A stretch of 64,000 nt of DNA from positions 1,426,001 through 1,490,000 of the forward strand of contig NZ_AP018685.1 of NCBI RefSeq assembly GCF_002218045.2, written 5' to 3'. The DNA comes from Vibrio rumoiensis (GTDB taxonomy: Bacteria; Pseudomonadota; Gammaproteobacteria; Enterobacterales; Vibrionaceae). A model generated the notes under the pieces. The model was not told where the DNA came from, searched no databases, and saw only the letters and a program-made list of their open reading frames with translations. A program made the position numbers and the translations under genes. This document shows, in pieces, positions 27,218-34,725 of this stretch (the first letter of the stretch is position 1; every line of letters starts with the position of its first letter).

Positions 27218-28351
27218 ATGATCATTACCAATGTAAATTTAGTGCTCAAAGATGAAATCGTTAAAGGTTCAGTTGAAGTTGTAGATGGTGTGATTCGCAG
27301 TATGTCGAATACCTCAAGCCAATTACCACAAGCGATTGATGGTAATAATGGCTTTTTAATGCCGGGCTTGATTGAGCTGCACACTGATAATCTTGAGAAG
27401 TATTTTGCTCCTAGACCCAAAGTGGATTGGCCACCATTATCAGCCATGAAAGCCCATGATACTCAACTTATTGGCGCAGGAATTACTACGGTATTAAATG
27501 CGCTTTCCTTAGGAGACCACCGCGGTGAACTTCGTCATGAAATTCTCGATAGTCAAATTGATACCGTAGTACAAAGCCAGAAAAATGGTACTAATCGCGT
27601 TGATCATCGTCTGCATTTACGTTGTGAAGTACCACATGACACTACCGTTGGTATTTTTGAGCGTTATATTAATACTCCTGGGGTACAGTTAGTGTCTTTG
27701 ATGGATCATGCACCGGGGCAGCGTCAATTCGTCAATATAGAGAAATATCGCACCTATTATCAAGGTAAATACGGTTACAACGATGCCGAAATGGCCGAGT
27801 TTGAAGCCATGCAACGAGCATTTTCCGAACGATGGTCTGCACCGAATCGTGAAGACATTTGTGGGCAATGCCGTGAACGTAATATCCCAATGGCCAGCCA
27901 CGACGATGCAACATTAGCTCATGTTACAGAATCAAAAGATCTCGGTATGGTGATAGCAGAGTTTCCTACCACATTGGAAGCGGCCAAAGCCTCAAGAGAT
28001 CTTGGTTTGCACGTGTTAATGGGAGCACCAAATGTTATCCGTGGAGGCTCACACTCAGGCAATATTGCCGCGCATGAACTGGCGAGTATAGGCGCGTTAG
28101 ACATACTTTCCTCGGATTATTACCCAGTCAGTTTGCTCGATGCCGTGTTTAATTTAGCCAATGATTCGCGTAATTCATTAACGCTTTCTGATGCGGTTAA
28201 ACTTGCAACCTTTAATCCAGCTCAATCACTGCAACTGTTTGATCGTGGTGTCATTGAAGAAGGAAAACGAGCGGATTTATTACTCGCGCAGTATAAACAC
28301 GGTCAAGCCTATATCGATGGGGTTTGGCGTGAAGGGATAAAGGTATTTTAA
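27218..28351 (+). CDS. phnM: Ribosyl-triphosphonate diphosphatase PhnM
   Basis: 377-residue amidohydrolase-superfamily enzyme (E. coli 378) that removes pyrophosphate from 5-triphosphoribose-1-phosphonate. Metal-binding segments are visible: LIELHTDNLEKYF near residue 53, and the later SHDDAT and SSDYYPVSLL segments. The stop codon shares one base with the phnN start (TAATG). Confidence 0.94.
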   Translation: MIITNVNLVLKDEIVKGSVEVVDGVIRSMSNTSSQLPQAIDGNNGFLMPGLIELHTDNLEKYFAPRPKVDWPPLSAMKAHDTQLIGAGITTVLNALSLGDHRGELRHEILDSQIDTVVQSQKNGTNRVDHRLHLRCEVPHDTTVGIFERYINTPGVQLVSLMDHAPGQRQFVNIEKYRTYYQGKYGYNDAEMAEFEAMQRAFSERWSAPNREDICGQCRERNIPMASHDDATLAHVTESKDLGMVIAEFPTTLEAAKASRDLGLHVLMGAPNVIRGGSHSGNIAAHELASIGALDILSSDYYPVSLLDAVFNLANDSRNSLTLSDAVKLATFNPAQSLQLFDRGVIEEGKRADLLLAQYKHGQAYIDGVWREGIKVF

Positions 28352-28986
28352 TGGAATCTAGTTATCCTCATGCAAGGTCAAACGCTTGTTTATTCTACGT
28401 CATTGGAGCATCTGGTTCTGGCAAAGACAGTGTAATGAATCGAATTCGTGAGCATTGGCCAAAACACATAATGATTGCTCATCGTTACATAACACGCTCT
28501 GCAGATGCGGGAAGCGAAAATCATGTGGCGCTGTCGTCACATGAATTTTTACAGCGCAAAGACAACCAGTTTTTCGCTTTAGATTGGCATGCCAATGGAC
28601 ATTATTATGGTATTGGTTGTGAAGTAGATGTGTGGCTAGATAAAGGCGTCGATGTCATGATTAACGGTTCACGGGCACATTTGGAACAAGCGAAAAAACG
28701 TTATGGCTGCACCTTAATTCCTGTGGTGATAAGCGTTGAAAGCAGCATACTGAAAGAGCGACTAATTTCCCGAGGAAGAGAAAGCCTTGAGGAGGTTGAA
28801 CAGCGTTTGATTCGTTCTAATCAATTGAATTTACAACCAATAAAAGGCGCAATACAACTCGATAATAGTGGTTATTTGAATGAAGCCATTGAACCTTTTA
28901 ATCAGTATTATCAGCAGCGACTTTTATCTATTCAATCATGTACTGTAGATAAAAACAGTAGCCAATTAATGGATGAAAAAGGATGA
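28351..28986 (+). CDS. phnN: Ribose 1,5-bisphosphate phosphokinase PhnN
   Basis: 211-residue P-loop kinase of the guanylate-kinase-like family that makes PRPP from ribose 1,5-bisphosphate, the last step returning ribose to metabolism. The P-loop GASGSGKDS is near residue 19. RYITRSADAGSENHVALS follows, as in E. coli PhnN. It overlaps phnM by one base and phnP by four (ATGA). Confidence 0.92.
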   Translation: MESSYPHARSNACLFYVIGASGSGKDSVMNRIREHWPKHIMIAHRYITRSADAGSENHVALSSHEFLQRKDNQFFALDWHANGHYYGIGCEVDVWLDKGVDVMINGSRAHLEQAKKRYGCTLIPVVISVESSILKERLISRGRESLEEVEQRLIRSNQLNLQPIKGAIQLDNSGYLNEAIEPFNQYYQQRLLSIQSCTVDKNSSQLMDEKG

Positions 28987-29765
28987 AGCTAACCTTATTA
29001 GGTACAGGCAACACCAGTATGTTGCCTGTATATGGCTGTGATTGCCAGGCTTGTCAGCGTGCAATAGAAAATTCACAATACCGTCGACAAAAAACCTCTG
29101 CATTAATTGAACATAATGGTAAGCAGCTCTTACTTGATGCTAATTGTGATGATCTTTTACAACGTTTTCCAAGTGGCTCTATCGATAGAATTTTACTCAC
29201 GCATTATCACATGGATCATGTTCATGGCTTGTTTGATTTGCGCTGGGGAGTCGGGGAAAGCATTCCAGTCGATGGTCCACCTGATGAACAAGGCTGTGAT
29301 GATTTATTCAAACATTCTGGATTACTAGACTTTCAAACGCCATTAGCTGCATTTGAAGCGTTCACATGGCAAGACATTACGATAACACCTTTACCAATGC
29401 AGCATTCTAAGATCTGCTTTGGATATTGTTTTAGTTACCGAGATTTAAAAACTGGAAACACAAAACGATTAGCTTATTTAACCGATACCATTGGTTTGCC
29501 AAAAGACACTCAAGTATGGCTAGAGAATAGGAGTATCGATATTTTACTTATCGATTGTAACCATTCACCGGAATTCAACAATCCGAATAGAAACCATAAT
29601 AATCTAGACGATGCTGTCGAGATAGTCACAGCGATCAAACCAAAGGTAACTCGGCTAATCCACATCAGTCATCAATTAGAATGTTGGGCAATGCAAAACC
29701 CAAACTATTTTAGTTCAGAGTTTTGTTTAGGGATGGATAATGAAACATTTGATTTGGGCGACTAA
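28983..29765 (+). CDS. phnP: 5-phosphoribosyl 1,2-cyclic phosphodiesterase PhnP
   Basis: 260-residue metallo-beta-lactamase-fold enzyme (E. coli 252) opening the cyclic phosphate to ribose 1,5-bisphosphate, the PhnN substrate. It shows the HYHMDHVHGL metal motif near residue 78 and an N-terminal zinc site, GCDCQACQ. It is the last phn gene; the acetyltransferase gene phnO is absent. The filamentous prophage begins 104 bases after its stop. Confidence 0.93.
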   Translation: MKLTLLGTGNTSMLPVYGCDCQACQRAIENSQYRRQKTSALIEHNGKQLLLDANCDDLLQRFPSGSIDRILLTHYHMDHVHGLFDLRWGVGESIPVDGPPDEQGCDDLFKHSGLLDFQTPLAAFEAFTWQDITITPLPMQHSKICFGYCFSYRDLKTGNTKRLAYLTDTIGLPKDTQVWLENRSIDILLIDCNHSPEFNNPNRNHNNLDDAVEIVTAIKPKVTRLIHISHQLECWAMQNPNYFSSEFCLGMDNETFDLGD

Positions 29766-29869
29766 GCGACTAAAAGATCGAAGCATTGGGATAACAAAAA
29801 AGAAACCGTATGACGATTCAAGGGAAATAACAGGGTATATAGACTAATTATCAATAAACGCAGTATCTT

Positions 29870-29897
29870 ATTTAACATAAGATACATAATGCGTACT
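29870..29897 (-). other. attL: rebuilt dif site at left prophage junction
   Basis: Read on the minus strand: XerC arm AGTACGCATTA, centre TGTATC, XerD arm TTATGTTAAAT. The XerD arm equals that of Vibrio and E. coli dif; the XerC arm differs by one base from the host copy kept at attR. The layout matches XerC-mediated integration, with the phage XerC arm joined to the host centre and XerD arm. This site should still serve as the chromosome's dif. Confidence 0.9.
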
Positions 29898-30240
29898 TAC
29901 TTACTATTTCTGTAGGGCTTGAAAATACCACGGCCAATGCTCCGCAACTCATTGAAATTGCAGATAATCCCAAGCCATTATATTTTTTTGCGATGTTCTC
30001 CCACATGGCTTTGATGGTCGGATTCTCGTTGCGGTCAGCGTGACACGCTAATAATGCTAGCTCTGGATCAATTCCTGCACCCTCGGCTAGAAAAACCGCT
30101 TCTGAATCAGTGACATATCGCATGCCTTTTCTTATTTTGCTTAACTTTTGTGGAGTTAGATTCAAATCATGGGCAATTTGTTTGTCTTGTACGTAGTTTT
30201 TCGCCTTTTTGTAGGCATCTAATAGTTCATTGGCGTTCAT
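29872..30240 (-). CDS. Phage regulator, helix-turn-helix with DUF3693-like C-terminal region
   Basis: 122-residue protein. Residues ~1-45 form a helix-turn-helix region (KQIAHDLNLTPQKLSKIRKGMRYV), followed by a segment typical of DUF3693 proteins in Vibrio filamentous phages and ending in a hydrophobic stretch. The ATG is supported by a GGAGGT ribosome-binding site. Its last four residues and stop are encoded by the host part of dif; in the circular phage the frame would continue into about 29 different residues. It lies next to three direct repeats that are likely operators. Repressor or antirepressor role is inferred. Confidence 0.75.
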   Translation of the reverse strand: MNANELLDAYKKAKNYVQDKQIAHDLNLTPQKLSKIRKGMRYVTDSEAVFLAEGAGIDPELALLACHADRNENPTIKAMWENIAKKYNGLGLSAISMSCGALAVVFSSPTEIVSKYALCILC

Positions 30241-30277
30241 GTTTACCTCCAAATTTTTCTAATTGTAGCTTGTTATT

Positions 30278-30344
30278 CCCCATTTATCGCTACTAGCAAT
30301 CCCCATTAAAGGCAACTAGAATCCCCATTAATCGCTATTTGACT
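30278..30344 (+). repeat. Three contiguous direct repeats, candidate operators
   Basis: Three head-to-tail units of 23, 22 and 22 bp start at 30278, 30301 and 30323. All begin CCCCATT and continue with a variable ATCGCTACTAG-like part. Two helical turns per unit suit a protein bound repeatedly to one face. They lie between the minus-strand regulator and the plus-strand replication genes. They may be operators for a phage regulator or initiator iterons. Confidence 0.7.
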
Positions 30345-30410
30345 ACCTTGGCCGTTCGCCCTTGACGCGCTCGGCTTTGGTGGTCACTCCCTCAATCAGT
30401 CAGGTGATTT

Positions 30411-30629
30411 ATGTTCTCAAGCGTCAAACCAATAAAAAAACGACCTGTGTACTTCGAATGTCACAATGATGGCTATTGGTGTTCGGTCGATGGCGTGCCG
30501 GAATACTTCAAAACTAAACACGAAATGTATCTTTTCGCTTGTGAAGATGATCGCGAAATCATCGAAATCACGCACGAAAATGAAGCCGAACTACGCGCCT
30601 CTGGTGCTTTCAGACCGGAGTTTGATTAA
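30411..30629 (+). CDS. Small phage protein of unknown function
   Basis: 72-residue soluble protein, first gene of the plus-strand phage operon, with AGGTGA before its ATG. It is rich in aromatic and acidic residues (YFECHNDGYWCSVDG, then KHEMYLFACEDDREIIEI). Its stop codon overlaps the initiator start by one base, so the two are coupled. The position corresponds to small control genes preceding rep in vibriophages, but I recognise no family. Confidence 0.7.
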   Translation: MFSSVKPIKKRPVYFECHNDGYWCSVDGVPEYFKTKHEMYLFACEDDREIIEITHENEAELRASGAFRPEFD

Positions 30630-31888
30630 TGGCTCACACTCTTATTGATTACGTCAGTTTCTCGGGGACGCCTATTTTATTGCAACGTTGCAAGGAAATG
30701 GCGAAAGCTCGCTTTTCTATCAATCAAACGCCTAACACCTTTGAATCTCAAAACGTTGTTGCAACTGCCTCACGCGAACAGACCCAAATCGCCTACTTTG
30801 CGGAAAATCTTGCCTCCGTTCTGGGCTGTGTTGAGCGTGAAGATTTTGCCAATAAAGATCTCTATTTTTCTGCCTTAGATAAAGAATTGGTCAATGCCGA
30901 GTTAGAAATTCATTCTGATGTGTCATTCAACGACTGCTATCAAGATTTAATTTCTAACATTGGTATCGATATGTTGGACGTCCTTTGTCACGGTGAAATC
31001 GAGAACTTTTTGGACATCTTAAATCATGAAATCTCTGTTTCTGGCAACGTCTGGACAATTGAACGTCGCGGTGGTTATTCCGGTTATCGTTACAGCGCAA
31101 AATTAATGTGCAACGGTACACAAGCCGGACTTGTCGCATGGGGCGCGGAAAACTTCGGTTTCTATGTGTCTTTTTCTGGCACAGGTTGTGCGGCTATCCA
31201 TATGGATGTTCTGCACAAATGTTTAAAACAAATGCCGGACGCTAAGTTAACCCGTGTCGATTTGGCCTTTGATGATTTGGAGGGGCTAACCTCCGTTCCT
31301 ATGCTGCGTGAACAATACGAAGATGGGATGTTCATTACTCGTGGCGCGCCACCTTCTTACTGCTACATCGAATCTGGCTCACTGGTTCGTCGTGAAGATG
31401 CCAAGAAATATGGCACCAAACCGACCGATGGCCGTACGTTATATGTCGGCAACCGTCAAAACGGCAAGCTGTTTCGCGGCTATGAAAAAGGCAAACAACT
31501 CAAGTCGATTGAATACCCTGACTGGGTACGTCATGAGGTACAGCTAGGCAATAAGTCGCGCGTTATTCCTCTTGATATTCTGATTAACCCTGACCCGTAT
31601 TTTGCAGGCGCATACCCTGCTCTATCACTGCTAATCAAAGATATTGAACCTAAACGCATTGTCATTTCTCGTGTGATTGCTCATGCCGGACTTGATAGTT
31701 TTATCGGTCATGCTCGTAAGCAATACGGCAAGCTGATTAATTTCTTGCAACTCATCCATGACGACCACACGCACATTATTGAGACCTTAACCAAAGGCTT
31801 AACTATTAACGATATCCCCGACCGATTAAATATTCCTGTCTGTCGGGACGAAAACCAAAAAACAGGAGATTTACATTATGGGACTTAA
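30629..31888 (+). CDS. Phage replication initiation protein (RstA-like)
   Basis: 419-residue protein of the Rep_trans/RstA replication-initiation family, which nicks the double-stranded form to start rolling-circle replication. Family features visible are VSFSGTGCAAIHM, the ARVDLA-like TRVDLAFDDLEG segment near residue 210, and TLYVGNRQNGKLFRGYEKGKQ near 275 with a candidate nicking tyrosine. It starts within the stop codon of the preceding small gene and overlaps the next gene by 11 bases. Confidence 0.88.
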   Translation: MAHTLIDYVSFSGTPILLQRCKEMAKARFSINQTPNTFESQNVVATASREQTQIAYFAENLASVLGCVEREDFANKDLYFSALDKELVNAELEIHSDVSFNDCYQDLISNIGIDMLDVLCHGEIENFLDILNHEISVSGNVWTIERRGGYSGYRYSAKLMCNGTQAGLVAWGAENFGFYVSFSGTGCAAIHMDVLHKCLKQMPDAKLTRVDLAFDDLEGLTSVPMLREQYEDGMFITRGAPPSYCYIESGSLVRREDAKKYGTKPTDGRTLYVGNRQNGKLFRGYEKGKQLKSIEYPDWVRHEVQLGNKSRVIPLDILINPDPYFAGAYPALSLLIKDIEPKRIVISRVIAHAGLDSFIGHARKQYGKLINFLQLIHDDHTHIIETLTKGLTINDIPDRLNIPVCRDENQKTGDLHYGT

Positions 31889-32183
31889 AGTAATCGTAAC
31901 AGGCTGCGAACACTCACAAGGCTTATCCAAAAATGGCGACAAACCGTATAACTTTGCACAAGTGAATTACCTTGCACCTAATGAGGGCTGGACATCTCAA
32001 AAAGGTTCTTGCTCGGCCGTTGGCCTCACTCAAAAACAAATCGCCATGAATCCCAAGCCGGAATTATTCAGTGCATTCGCCTCAATGGAATCAGAGTTCC
32101 CTTGTATGGCTGAATTGATTTTAGATATCGATCCAAGTAATCCACAGCGTAATTATGTTGTCGATATCAAACTTATTAAATAG
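31878..32183 (+). CDS. Phage ssDNA-binding protein (RstB/DUF1293-like)
   Basis: 101-residue protein directly after the initiator, overlapping it by 11 bases with an AGGAG ribosome-binding site. The start GLKVIVTGCEHSQG and end of the protein fit the DUF1293 family, found at this position in Vibrio filamentous phages and thought to be the gpV-like single-stranded DNA binding protein. Function is inferred from family and position. Confidence 0.72.
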   Translation: MGLKVIVTGCEHSQGLSKNGDKPYNFAQVNYLAPNEGWTSQKGSCSAVGLTQKQIAMNPKPELFSAFASMESEFPCMAELILDIDPSNPQRNYVVDIKLIK

Positions 32184-32258
32184 TGGTTTTGTGTTGGGGG
32201 TGCGCAGCTGCCCCCGACACAAACCGCGTATTTATCCAATTTCTTGAAGTGATTTTTT

Positions 32259-32378
32259 ATGACTGATTTGCAATTTATTGAATTATTAGAGCGCCTAGAA
32301 AACTTCCAGCTTTTAGTTTTCATCGGGTTCGCATTTTTGCTAGTTGCTATCGGTTGGTTAATCGGAGGCCAACGCTAA
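32259..32378 (+). CDS. Small phage membrane protein, minor coat candidate
   Basis: 39 residues: a polar N-terminus (TDLQFIELLERLENF) and one hydrophobic helix at residues ~18-36. The stop codon is directly followed by the ATG of the next small gene. Two such tiny membrane proteins before the major coat gene match the pVII/pIX minor coat proteins of Ff phages, which cap the virion end exported first. Identity is positional. Confidence 0.65.
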   Translation: MTDLQFIELLERLENFQLLVFIGFAFLLVAIGWLIGGQR

Positions 32379-32495
32379 ATGTTATCTATTGAGATTATGA
32401 CAGGCTCTTTTGCGACTGCATTTATCCTTGGCTTTACGGCGGGCAAACAAATACTTGTTTTCAAACGTGCAGTCGAGATTTCAACAAGTGGTTAA
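32379..32495 (+). CDS. Second small phage membrane protein, minor coat candidate
   Basis: 38 residues with a hydrophobic segment (SFATAFILGFTAG) followed by a basic patch. The ATG immediately follows the TAA of the preceding gene, and its own stop lies 18 bases before the major coat gene. As a pair with the preceding protein it is a likely pVII/pIX counterpart. Confidence 0.62.
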   Translation: MLSIEIMTGSFATAFILGFTAGKQILVFKRAVEISTSG

Positions 32496-32513
32496 TTTAT
32501 AGGAGATAAAACC

Positions 32514-32756
32514 ATGAAACATTTAAACATTGTAAAAAAACATGTGAACACTAAAACACTTTCTGTTGTGGCTGTTGCTGCACTTGGCTCTGTTGGTGCT
32601 CATGCCGAACTTCCTGCTGGCGCTGCCACTGCAATGGCAGAAGTTCAAACAATGGTAACTGATATTCTTGCTGCTGTTTGGCCAATTGTAACCGCTCTAA
32701 CGGTTGGTTTCATTGGCATTAAACTATTCAAAAAAGGCGCAAACAAAGCAAGCTAA
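32514..32756 (+). CDS. Major coat protein (pVIII/Cep-like)
   Basis: 80-residue precursor. The signal peptide is cleaved after AHA (residue 31), leaving a mature protein of 49 residues. This mature part has the classic filamentous coat layout: an acidic N-terminal part (ELPAGAATAMAEVQT), a hydrophobic helix (IVTALTVGFIGI) and a basic C-terminus (KLFKKGANKAS) facing DNA. TAGGAG precedes the ATG. A terminator follows, as after gene VIII in Ff phages. Confidence 0.9.
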   Translation: MKHLNIVKKHVNTKTLSVVAVAALGSVGAHAELPAGAATAMAEVQTMVTDILAAVWPIVTALTVGFIGIKLFKKGANKAS

Positions 32757-32777
32757 CACCTTTTTTACACTCACTCT

Positions 32778-32808
32778 ATGGACGGTCAAGGCGTCCATTT
32801 CCTTTTTG
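32778..32808 (+). terminator. Terminator after major coat gene
   Basis: Stem ATGGACG (32778-32784) / CGTCCAT (32792-32798) with a seven-base loop, followed by TTCCTTTTT. Equivalent in place to the central terminator of Ff phages, which favours high coat expression. Confidence 0.8.
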
Positions 32809-32825
32809 ATATATGGACTTATCTC

Positions 32826-34355
32826 ATGAGCATAAAAACAAAAATCATACCCTTTCTTTTCTTTCTAGGTTATGGCCTTTCTTTTTCTGCTCCCTCTTTT
32901 TCTTCTATTTATCAAGTTAGCTCTCACTTAGGATTGTATAACGATAATCAGGGGGATTATTGCGGCTTGTCGGTTGGCAAGTATTTCGAATCTAATAACG
33001 CATCGTCTTTGTGTTCTGGTGAATCTTGGTCCTATAAAGGTATAAATTATACAGCAACTAATGCCTATGTTTCACAAGGACAACTTAAAGTTTTTGATAA
33101 TAACGCGGCAAAAAACTTTCGAGCTTATAGCGTCGGCGTTTATTCTTCTTCGTGTAGTTCTGGTTCACAAGTTAACCCTGATACAGGCCAATGTGAGGAT
33201 ACCCCCCCAACGTGTGAGAACGGTCAAGAATACAATCCCGATTCTGGTCTATGCGAAGACCCAGCGCCTTATTGTGAGCAGTCATCAACCCTTGATTCCA
33301 TCTTTTCGGCTGAACAATCTTGCGCGGCTGACGGTGGCGTTTTTAGTTATCAGTGTCATAACGGTGACGATTTAAATTCACCCTCATTAGAGACCACTTG
33401 TAACGAACCGCCTGAGGCTTGCGTGATGGGCTTTCCAAATTGGCCGGAATGCTTAAACGATTATAACCCGACCGACCCAATTGACCCACCTAGCGGTGGT
33501 TTTGTTAATCCTGATAGTTCAACGGGCAATAGTCCCGACCCAAGCTTTGACAAGCCCGAACCCGACCCCGTTACGCCAACCGACACAACCGATACGGCAC
33601 TATTAGAAGCCTTTCAAAATATGAACCGTGATAACAATCAAGCGTTAGGCCATATCAATGAAGATATTAACAAGGGTAACGCTGATATTAAGAACAAGCT
33701 TGATGATGTTAGAAATAGTACCAATGCTCTCGGCCAGTCGATTGTTGATCAAATGAATCAAGATTATCAAATTTCCTTACAACAACGCCAAGCCATGACT
33801 CAACAAAATAAAATTATTGGTATGGCGGCTAAGGGCGTATCTGATTCGGTGATGGCGGGTTCTGGTGACGTGGTTGACGCTGTGAATTTACAAGGTACTC
33901 GTATTAACGACACGCTCAATGGTATTGCCGATAAAATTTGTGATCCAACATTACCAGATACTAACTGTGAGGGTGAGCACGGTTTAAGTCCTACGACTGT
34001 TAGCAATATTGTTTTTGATGTGGCCGATTCTGCTGATTCTGCCAGCGATATAGCTTACGGTAATGTCGTTTCTGCCGCGCAAGGTTTTGTTAATGATTCA
34101 GGAACTAGTGAAATTGAAAGCGTAATCAATTCGGATATTGGCTCTTTTATTAACGTGTTCCCGACTGCCGGAACTTGTACCCCCTTTTCTTTGCCAACGC
34201 CTCAAGGTGAAGTTACTTTCGATTGTGATTTTTCAGACAATGCAAAAACATTGATTAGCTTTATTTTCTACGTGTATACCGCATGGTCTCTAATTAGCAT
34301 TTTCCTGTCTGGTATCACTCCCGTTCCTGCACAATCTTCAAATAATAAGGGTTAG
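32826..34355 (+). CDS. Phage attachment protein (pIII-like adhesin)
   Basis: 509-residue exported protein. The signal peptide covers residues ~1-24. An N-terminal domain follows, then two cysteine-bearing repeats of the form NPDxGxCED at ~115-140. A Pro/Asp/Thr-rich linker spans ~205-255, followed by a long helical region and one C-terminal membrane helix (LISFIFYVYTAWSLISIFL). The layout matches pIII/OrfU, which binds pilus and TolA of the host and caps the virion. The start at 32826 avoids an upstream ATG inside the coat terminator hairpin. Confidence 0.85.
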   Translation: MSIKTKIIPFLFFLGYGLSFSAPSFSSIYQVSSHLGLYNDNQGDYCGLSVGKYFESNNASSLCSGESWSYKGINYTATNAYVSQGQLKVFDNNAAKNFRAYSVGVYSSSCSSGSQVNPDTGQCEDTPPTCENGQEYNPDSGLCEDPAPYCEQSSTLDSIFSAEQSCAADGGVFSYQCHNGDDLNSPSLETTCNEPPEACVMGFPNWPECLNDYNPTDPIDPPSGGFVNPDSSTGNSPDPSFDKPEPDPVTPTDTTDTALLEAFQNMNRDNNQALGHINEDINKGNADIKNKLDDVRNSTNALGQSIVDQMNQDYQISLQQRQAMTQQNKIIGMAAKGVSDSVMAGSGDVVDAVNLQGTRINDTLNGIADKICDPTLPDTNCEGEHGLSPTTVSNIVFDVADSADSASDIAYGNVVSAAQGFVNDSGTSEIESVINSDIGSFINVFPTAGTCTPFSLPTPQGEVTFDCDFSDNAKTLISFIFYVYTAWSLISIFLSGITPVPAQSSNNKG

Positions 34356-34359
34356 TTCT

Positions 34360-34725
34360 ATGCCTATTTTTTTATTGCCTGTTATAAGCGGCATTTCAAA
34401 TTTACTTCGCTTGCCTGCATTGGCTATCTTCTTAGGTCAATTGGCAGCAACTATCTTGGGCTGGTTAGCCACTCGCATTACTCGCAGCGTGGCAATTAAT
34501 TTAACTGTTTTGACGATGGTTTTAGGTTTGGCACTGACCACCGCTTTAGCGTTAAGTGCCATTTTTAATGGCTTATCCTATGTTGTCCCCCCTGAACTCT
34601 CTCAAGGCTTTGCTTTCTTCATGCCTGATAACGCTATTCCTTGCATTAGCGCGATTTTCTCCGCGCGTGTTATTCGTTTTGTTTGGCAATGGCAGTTTTA
34701 CGCTATTACTAAGGTTTCAAGCTAA
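34360..34725 (+). CDS. pVI-like minor coat protein
   Basis: 121-residue protein with three hydrophobic segments, typical of the pVI-like (DUF2523-type) proteins located between the adhesin and Zot genes. It helps anchor the adhesin and release the finished virion in Ff phages. The stop codon overlaps the zot start by one base (TAATG). Confidence 0.75.
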   Translation: MPIFLLPVISGISNLLRLPALAIFLGQLAATILGWLATRITRSVAINLTVLTMVLGLALTTALALSAIFNGLSYVVPPELSQGFAFFMPDNAIPCISAIFSARVIRFVWQWQFYAITKVSS

